From assembly GCA_963921425.1 (NCBI GenBank), contig OY992832.1:20558835-20622834 (forward strand): 64,000 nt of DNA, written 5' to 3'. Position numbers and translations under genes: made by a program. How positions within the stretch are numbered: the stretch's first letter is position 1; each line of letters opens with the position of its first letter. Of this stretch, positions 56,294 to 64,000 are shown one piece after another. Origin of the DNA: Dryas octopetala. Its lineage: Eukaryota > Streptophyta > Magnoliopsida > Rosales > Rosaceae. The notes beneath the pieces are model-generated. The model searched no databases, was not told the origin of the DNA, and was given only the letters and a program-made list of their open reading frames with translations.

Positions 56294-56689
56294 ATGCTCT
56301 AAAACTAAATGGTTAGCAAGTTAATACGAACCTAATCATCTTTTCGAGTCCACTACATAACTAATCTCATAATATGAACCATCCATGTTTTGAGCCCTAC
56401 TTCAAAGATCATAATTGCAAAAAATCAACCAAATTAAAAATTATTTAGTTTTCAAATTATGATAAAATAAATAGACGAACATTATTTTCGATAAAAGCAT
56501 ATAAATGATTGTTATTATAATCAAATGGCTAAATGACTTTCGATTTTGGAGATTTTTTACAAAGATGATCTCTGAAGTGGAGTCTAAAAAATGAACGATT
56601 CAAATTATAAGATTATATCGTGTGGTGAGCCCAAAAATGTGATTAGTTTCATATGAACTTGCTAACCAGTTAACTCTGAAGTAGCGCTC
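56294..56689. repeat. Palindromic MITE family A, second complete copy
   Basis: TGCTCTAAAACTAAATGGTTAGCAAG pairs inverted with CTTGCTAACCAGTTAACTCTG. It is flanked by (TA)n runs on both sides. Confidence 0.82.
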
Positions 56690-56711
56690 CTAATATATAT
56701 ATATATATAAT

Positions 56712-57022
56712 AAAACTCTAAAGTTAACTGGTTAGCAAGTTAATACGAAGTTAACCACATTTTTGGGTCCACCACATGAGTAATTTTAGAATCCGAACCG
56801 TCCATTCTTTAAGCCATACTTCAAAAATTATCATTGTAAAAAATTAATTAAATAGAAACCATTTGGTTATCTAACTGTAATCAAATAAATGGACGAACAT
56901 TGTGTTTTGATAAAAGCATATAAATAGTTGTTATTATAATCAAATGGCTAAAAAACTTCCAATTTATGAGATTTTTTACAAAGATGATATTTGAAGTGAG
57001 GCCTAAAAAATGAACGATTATT
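56712..57022. repeat. Palindromic MITE family A, partial copy
   Basis: The left arm AAAGTTAACTGGTTAGCAAG is complete. The right arm stops after the mirrored core GGCCTAAAAAATGAACGATT, so the terminal ~70 bp are missing. Confidence 0.75.
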
Positions 57023-57629
57023 TAATGTCCGAAAGATGATCTTTGAGGATTTAGGGTGGAAAGAGAAACATATATACAAGGGTATTTTTATCCGAAAATA
57101 GGCAAAAGAGTAAAAAAAAATTAAGTTGGGAGCTAAGGGTTAAAAAAGTTAGTTTTGTATTAAAAAAGTTAGTTTTGTATTAAAAAATGTTATTTAATAA
57201 AATTTCCCTTTATTTTATTACAATGACAACTTTGTATCCCTAATAAAATAGTACAAATTATAAATACTATACCCATAAAGGGTACTCTCTCACATTCAAA
57301 TAACTGTTTTGTTTTTTTGCCACCACATTCAAATAACTGTTAAAAACTGAGAAAAGTCATTATATGGCTACATCACCTGCAACTGCACTGCAGTGACACC
57401 CAAATAGAGCGTTGGAGCCTTGGAAGGGTGTTTTGAAACAAGTGCAATAAAAAAGCGAATGCTGAGATGAGACTAATGTTATCCAATCTAAATCTAATGG
57501 CCCAATGTTATTTGTAACAGCCTCTAAGCCCAGCCCATACGGATTTAAACATTCCAAAACCAGTAACCGCCGATTTTGTACAATTCTATTTCCCTTTTCC
57601 CCAAACCCTAGTCCAGACTCTACACTCCA
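57023..57629. other. PRORP upstream region
   Basis: AT-rich to 57350, then more balanced sequence leading into the PRORP start, including a direct repeat of AAAAAAGTTAGTTTTGTATT at 57143-57185. It presumably holds the PRORP promoter and 5' UTR; no clear TATA box was chosen. Confidence 0.45.
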
Positions 57630-60600
57630 ATGGGGACCCCAAAGAAGACGAAGAAGCAAACCCCCGAGACCCAATTCCACTCCTCCCTCACTCTCTGCTC
57701 CAAGAACAAGGACCTCAACGGCGCAATCTCGCTTTACGAATCCGCGGTTTCGCAGAACACGCGGCTCAACCACTACCACTTCAACACCCTCCTCTACCTC
57801 TGCTCCAACTCCGTGCCCGCCGATGACCCCTCGCTCAAGCAATTGGCTCTGGACTATGGCTTCCGCGTGTTTGACCACATGTCGGCGATCGGCGTCGTCC
57901 CAAACGAGGCCACCATCACCGCCGTCGCCCGGCTTGCCGCGGCAAAGGGCGACGGGGATTACGCTTTTGAGCTGGTCAAGGGTCTGGAGAAGTACAGTGT
58001 GGCGCCGAGGCTGCGCACTTGTGACCCGGCGTTGTTCTGCTTTTGCGAGAAGTTGGAGGCGGAGAAGGCGTATGAGGTGGAGGAGTATGTGAATATGGTG
58101 GGGGTGAGCTTAGAGGAACTGGAGATTGCGGCACTGTTGAAGGTGAGCGCGGAAACGGGAAGGGCGGAGAGGGTTTATGGGTACCTGCATAAGCTGAGGA
58201 ATGCTGTGAGGTGTGTGAGTGAGTCGACAGTGAAGGTCATTCAGGATTGGTTTAGGGGTGGGAGGGCTTGTGACGTGGGTGAGGTGAATTGGGATTCGGG
58301 TCGGGTCAGAGAGGCAGTTTTGAGGAATGGAGGAGGGTGGCACGGGCAGGGGTGGATTGGGACGGGGGATTGGGCAGTGCGGAGAGCCAATGTGGATTCG
58401 AGCAGCAGCCGGTGTTGTGAATGCGGTGAGCGTTTGGTTTGTGTGGACATTGATTGTGCGGAGACGGAGAGGTTTGCGCAGTCTGTTGCTGCTTTGGCAA
58501 TGGAAAGGGAAGCTAAGTCGAATTTCAGTGAGTTCCAGGTGAGGCAAAGTCTTTTAATAGTAAAGTTTGCTATTTGTTGTTCAGACTTTTATGACTTTGA
58601 ATTCTTGTGTTGGCTAGAGACTAGAGTAACACTTTTTAAGAGGTATATTCATGCGTATGCCAGATTTTTTTTTTAATCCTTTTGATTATTACAATTGATT
58701 TACTTATTCAGGAAAAAATATCATTTTTTCCAGGATAAATTGGTTAAATTATGAAAATGGGAAGACGAAATATACGGGGTTTGTACTGTAAATCCTTAAT
58801 GTTTGATTGCATATTTACTATTTGGAAGAATGGAAAATGGAAACCTTTGATAGCATCGAGATGCTTGGGTAAAAGCTTTTGGTGGTGTTTCTTCAATTTT
58901 TGTTTGTCTTGGCACTTGGTCTTTCCACACTTGTTTTGTCTTCAAATAGTTCCATTGGTGACAAATTAAAAATTTATGAAGTGAAGTAAAGTAGTTGAGG
59001 CTAAGAAGAAGATGAAAGTTGCAAAAGCAATGCATTTAATATGTTCTCTTTCATGATTTTTGGATTAAAACTACTCTGCAAACTCTTATAAAAATAAGTA
59101 CTTTGCAAACCTACCCTAATTATTCTTTTTCTTCCTTTTTTCATATCATAATAAAGGATTGGCTGGACAAGCGTGCTGATTATGAAGCTATAGTGGATGG
59201 GGCTAATGTTGGGCTCTACCAGCAGAATTTTGCAGAAGGTGGATTCAGTCTTTCTCAGGTTGTAAATCTGAAAATGGTGGTAGCGCTTTTATTTTGTCTG
59301 TCTCCTTTTATTTTATAGTCCGTTCAGTCGTGTGTAATCATGACATTATGTTTCTGTTCTATAATAGAGCAGCTTGATGCTGTTGTGAAAGAATTGTACA
59401 GTAGGAGTGGAGAGAAATGGCCACTTATTGTCTTGCATAATAGACGCTTCCGGGCACTTTTGGAAAATCCTTCCCATAGAAAACTTGTTGAGGAGTGGAT
59501 GGATAAAGGTATTCTTTATGCCACACCAAACGGTTCCAATGATGATTGGTATGCACCTGCAATTTAGTACTCCCTGAATTTTATTGCTTGTTTCCTTCAT
59601 TTATGTTGAATGAACTTTTTTTTTTTTTTTACACTGATTGTTCTCTTTCCATCTCTATCTCCCTTCCTCTCCCCCTCCCTCTTTGTTTAGAAAAAACCAT
59701 GTACACGGGCATATACTTACCATTTGATGAAAATATTGATTTATGAAGTACCATTTATTGCACTCCGGTGACCCGTGTTCATCATTTTAAGCATCATGAC
59801 TGATATGTTTGGAATACACGAATTACATTTATTTCTATGACTCAGGTATTGGCTCTATGCTGCCGTAAAGCTCAAGTGCTTGCTCGTTACAAATGATGAA
59901 ATGAGAGATCATATTTTTGAACTCCTAGGGAGCAGCTTCTTTCTCAAATGGAAAGAGAGGCATCAGGTATGTGGTTTGTGACAGTCTCATCCAACATATT
60001 TTTACATATGTTCTGGACTTTCTCATTTCCACCCCCCTCTTTTTTTTTCCCCTAAGGCTTGGTTTATATGTGCTCTTCACATTGTCATCTAACAGATCAT
60101 TTGTAGATGTTGTCTTTTTTGTTTACCTTAGAAATCCTAGCATATCAAATAGTTTACTTTCCAAAATTGAAGAATTCATATGGTTTTGCATGATATGAAA
60201 CTCTGTTTTCTCATAATGCCTAATCTTTTTTGTTCTATCAAAGGCCATGGAGGAGTGTGATTTATTGAGCAAAAGTCTTAATTGGTCTTATAATAAGTTA
60301 CTAAGATGTTTTGCTTTGCTCATTGTTTTTTTTTTTTTAAAATTAATTGTTATTTTATTTCTTATCAAATGAAAACAACTCATATCTCTCTACCTACATT
60401 TCTTATATCCCTCAAACAGATTTCAGGCAAGATGTCTTGCATGTTATTTTAGGTTTGAATTTTGGTACACCATGTATTTGATGTTAAAGAATCCCTTATC
60501 CCTAAACCTCTTCAACTCCTACCCTCCTTATCTCTCACTATTACTTTGCCTGCAACTGTGCCCCTTTAGCAATTCTCTTTCCCATGCAGTGATGTCTCTT

Positions 60601-63054
60601 TCTTTCGATCTCCTTTTCTAGCCACTGTAGGTGCTACCATGCTTTGATTTGGATAAATTAAACACAAACACAAAGTCCGGAGTTTTGTTGCTTCCCAGAT
60701 TCCCCACTGCCAGATATTTAATCAAGCTCTAGTGACAGTATAAGCAGAATCCTTGTTATTGTATTGAATATTTATTGTGGTTGATGGAAATTAGAGAAAC
60801 TTGTATTAACCTCTTTGCAGCAAAACTCCACTCCCCATTACAATAAACAAAATGAATCTGATCCAATGTTTCTGCATATTGGTTTTGTGATATGTTTTCA
60901 TAGTTTCTTTTGGTTTTAATTCTTAAAATCTCAATTGATTGGGCTTTGGTTTGCCTCAAATATGAACCCAACTGATCCATACACACTCATGAATTTTCTA
61001 TATTATAATTTATCTTGCATCATGTTTTGCAGGTTCGATATACTTTTGTCAAATGCAATCTGAAACTTCAGATGCCACCCCCATATTCTTCAGTCATCCA
61101 GGTACCATTTTCAATTTTTCATTTTGGTTACGTCTGATGGCATGTTCTTACTGTGACTTTCACATCAAATTCCCTATCTAATCTGATTGATTTACTATCA
61201 CATGTTCTCATACCTGATGGCATGTTCTTATGGTGATGACCATGTTTTCATGTTCAAGCCTTGAGGCCAATAGTTCATCGTATTAAGGATGTGTTTGGAT
61301 GGAGAAATTAAACATGGTTTTTAGGAAATGACATATTATTACTTGTTGGGTTATAAACAATTACAATTTTAAATTCAACGTGGAGAAGAAGTCATAAGTC
61401 TTAAATAGGTGTAAATTTCTAAATCCCAACACAGTGAGATTTCAAGAAAAAAGCCACATCCACCACCATCCCACCATCATATCTATTAAATAGCTCTTAG
61501 ATAATAAGAATATAGGTTCAACAAACAAAAAAAGATAATAATATAGTGCTTAATTAGGGTGTGTTTGGATGAGGAGATTGAGGTGGGATTCAATGTTAGC
61601 ATAGGATTTAAAATCCCATTTTGCTAAAGTACTTTTTTTGGGAACTTAATACGAGATTTGTGAATTTATGAAGGGATGTAGAGTTCAAAATCCCATCGTA
61701 AAATTTCACATAAATAGGTGTTATTTCCAAATCTTGTCAATAGGATATGAGCCTAGACATCTAGTTACAAACCCCATACTTTGGACCCAGACCAAACTGT
61801 AGGCACAAACCTGGACCCATACGGCCCCAATACAAACTTGGGAGTATCTGTTGACTTTTGACACATTTGACAAAAGGGGCTAGGGTTTTTCTTTTCTAAT
61901 GATTGTCTATTAAAGAGCAAAAGAGTAGAAGAAACAGAAGAAAGAGAAGAAAAAAAAGAAGAAAGACTCACTTTTCCAATGATTGTCTATTAAAGAGCAA
62001 AAGAGTAGAAGAAACAGAAGAAAGAGAAGAAAAAAAAGAAGAAAGACTCACCTTACACATCACTGCACTAAATTATTTATTATTTAAATTATTTTTCAAA
62101 GTATATACAATATATACTACTTTAATTGTCCTATCCTTGCTGTATCTGTATCCTAGTTTTTGGAATTTTGTTGCGTATCGTATCCTTTTCTATCTCGTAT
62201 CCATGCAATATAGCCTATGACCTGGCCCCTAGACTCTACGCTGAGCAACTGACGCCTGACGCTGCTCCAGACCCTATAAAGTTAAACCTCATCATGCTTA
62301 ATAGGTTAGCCAAATAGGTAAGTTTACATATCCTTGGACCTTAAATTCCATCTTTACAAATTTCATCGTTTAGAAATTCCTTGGTACACCCAAATACCTC
62401 ATCCAAATGCAACATTACACATTATTTTATAGTCAAATGGACTTGAACTTGGTCAAAAATGAATATGATCCCTAAATGGCGCCTCAAATGGAACTTAATC
62501 AGTATAATTCTGTTTTGGTTTGCCTTTTTATTCCCAGCCTTTGAAGCTGGAAGAATGCTTTCGAGTGCTTCATGCTTCATTCAAATGATTTTGAAATAAA
62601 ATCTTAGTTGTACAACAAAATGAAGACAATCTTCACGAGTTGGATTGTTATTGTAAATATTTAAAGGCAAAGCACGGCCTATCAGTGCATAAATTCTTCA
62701 TTGCTTTGGTAATTAGCATTGGTGAGAAACTTATCTAGTTATAATTCTACTATGGAGTATTGAGATACCATTCTATTTCAGGAATCAGAAAATGGATCAT
62801 GGCATGTGCCTATAGCCAATGACAGCTGTCAGGAGTTGGCAAGAACCTGGCTCTGCATTAGCCGGCCAAGTGTATCTAAAGCTTTCGGTGAGGTTTCACA
62901 GAATTTGCCAGCATCTCAAAATGGTCTCTGCAGCAACCATGAATTACTCAACTCATGCACGTCAGAGTTTGTTGCCAGTCACAATGATAAAGCCACAACT
63001 GTCACAGGTAAAAGGAAAGAGAGGTCCTCATCTCCTTCCCACCTAATTGCCTAA
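57630..63054 (+). CDS. PRORP: Proteinaceous RNase P (PRORP2/3-like), six exons
   Basis: Exons 57630-58538, 59157-59258, 59373-59548, 59846-59966, 61033-61101 and 62782-63054 join in frame to 549 residues; all introns are GT-AG. The protein is a single-subunit endonuclease that removes 5' leaders from tRNA precursors without an RNA component. Exon 1 encodes a PPR RNA-binding domain (about residues 12-225) and the first zinc ligands C262 and C265. Exons 2-4 carry the metallonuclease (NYN) with D317 (in VDGANVGLYQQN), D394, D395 and D413 (in TNDEMRDH), spaced as in PRORP1. H467 and C484 complete the zinc site. The N-terminus lacks an organelle transit peptide and the tail has a basic GKRKERSSSPS, so a nuclear PRORP2/3-type enzyme is inferred. 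Length is near the Arabidopsis paralogues as I recall them. The exon 3 acceptor (AGCAG before CTTGAT) was chosen to keep the conserved SLSQL junction. Confidence 0.93.
61891..62050 (+). repeat. 80-bp GA-rich tandem duplication in PRORP intron 5
   Basis: GATTGTCTATTAAAGAGCAA and the following AGAAGAAAGAGAAGAAAAAA-type sequence occur at 61901 and again exactly 80 bp later at 61981, almost without change. This is a recent local duplication within the intron. The surrounding intron (61102-62781) also has two GTGTTTGGATG motifs (about 61290 and 61560) and an inverted CATCCAAATGC near 62410, which may bound a MITE. Confidence 0.85.
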
Positions 63055-64000
63055 ATCTTACCCCCCCCCCCCTGCATAGCACTATCTGCAGGAGCCTTCA
63101 TTTGTCTCGTTGTGGCACTACTATTGGAGATGGTTGTGGCCGAGTAATATGAGGTAGGACGAGCAGGATGGCCTGCTATAAGTTATAACAACGGCCCCTC
63201 ATCTGCCATGCTTGGGTTTTGACACCCAGCTTTCCCTTTCATGAGATAGTTTCTCTGATGTTGTACTCTACGTCAAATGTACCGCAAGTTTTGCTCCCTA
63301 CAAAGTTTTGTAGTGCTCATTATTGATAGTCAACTTAACAAAACAAATAAAAAAAAAAGAGGCTGGCTGAGACATGTGATGCTTGTTAGGCTGGTGGGGT
63401 GTGGTTTGGGTAAGAATGGCAATAAGGGTCTTCCTATTTCTCACCCTCGTTGTTTGTGATGTAAGCACTTTTCCTTGCCTGCGATTTTATTGAATAAATA
63501 CTTTTATGTTTGCGTGTTAACCTTTATTTTCTATTTATTATTTTCCTTACCTCAATCTTAGCTGTCTATTCCTTGGAAAATTCTAAACGAACCTCCTCTA
63601 TTAACTCACTGCATACTCAAAAACTATTTTGCAGGGAGTTTCAAATTTACCCTTTAAAACCAAAGGAAAAACAAAAAAAATTAATAATATTAAATAAAAC
63701 TAAAAAAATATTACAGCCGTGTACATGTTAAAACAAATAAACTCGATCACCTACACAACTAACTCACGCGCTTGACTTGACGACTGAGAGGACTGAGGAG
63801 CGTGTACATGTCTAACTATTGTTTTCTTTAGTAAATTACATGACATAATTCTTGTGTCATATCTTTTAAATCATTACACTATATTACTAGGTGGTCCTAA
63901 CAAAATACGCCTATCATTCTACATAATTGTTATTGCAAATGTTAATTTGCAAAAAAGGTAAATATGGACCATCAGTACGGTTTTTTGTTTTTAAGGAAAC
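63055..64000. other. PRORP 3' flank and spacer
   Basis: Starts just after the stop with a 12-base C run (63061-63072). The 3' UTR likely extends a few hundred bases. Then AT-rich sequence follows with no supported gene. Confidence 0.5.

Noticed and set aside
57360-57878. Minus-strand frame of 172 residues
   Set aside because: Antisense to the start of PRORP exon 1 and its leader; PRORP on the plus strand explains the coding signal.

Overview
The window is nuclear DNA of a flowering plant, almost certainly a eudicot and most likely a rosid. The evidence is a coiled-coil NLR gene of the R13L1/RPP13-like type, an intronless CYP94C1-type cytochrome P450, a six-exon plant PRORP gene with canonical GT-AG introns, and AT-rich spacers packed with plant-type hAT, CACTA, Mutator-like and MITE elements. 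Rosaceae is a guess from the style of the NLR and MITEs and is not proven here.

Layout. 1-4.66 kb: AT-rich spacer and a duplicated NLR promoter block. 4.66-8.1 kb: one intact CNL resistance gene. 8.1-14 kb: a duplicated copy of the NLR 3' flank that carries a decayed LRR remnant, so the locus is what remains of a tandem NLR cluster. 14.8-19.4 kb: a 742-bp Mutator-like foldback element with a 9-bp target-site duplication (TSD), three related palindromic MITEs, and a 2-kb solo LTR inserted in one of them. 20.1-25.8 kb: two near-identical ~760-bp direct repeats around ~4.15 kb that holds two CACTA right ends. 27.1-28.6 kb: CYP94C1 on the minus strand, with a TATA box and a G-box upstream. 29.9-30.3 kb: a small hAT element with an 8-bp TSD.

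32.3-43.5 kb is a three-level nest. A ~545-bp MITE was split by a 10.6-kb CACTA element, which was itself split by a 5.8-kb hAT element with an open transposase frame. The CACTA element has no transposase of its own. It has dense palindromic subterminal arrays and carries what looks like a captured 5' fragment (5' UTR plus two spliced coding exons) of an EXS-domain gene. 43.6-46.3 kb is a second nest: a foldback element holding a hAT element with telomere-like repeats. 46.3-57.0 kb is gene-poor, with palindromic MITEs and LINE scraps. 57.6-63.05 kb: a complete PRORP (protein-only RNase P) gene.

The three host genes do not form a pathway: immunity receptor, jasmonate turnover, and tRNA 5' maturation. 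The observation most worth following is a short core, GAACCGTTCATTTTTTAG followed by AAAGATCATCCTTGCAAAAA or a close variant. It recurs in inverted pairs inside the CACTA element, the hAT element and at least four MITE families that otherwise have different ends.
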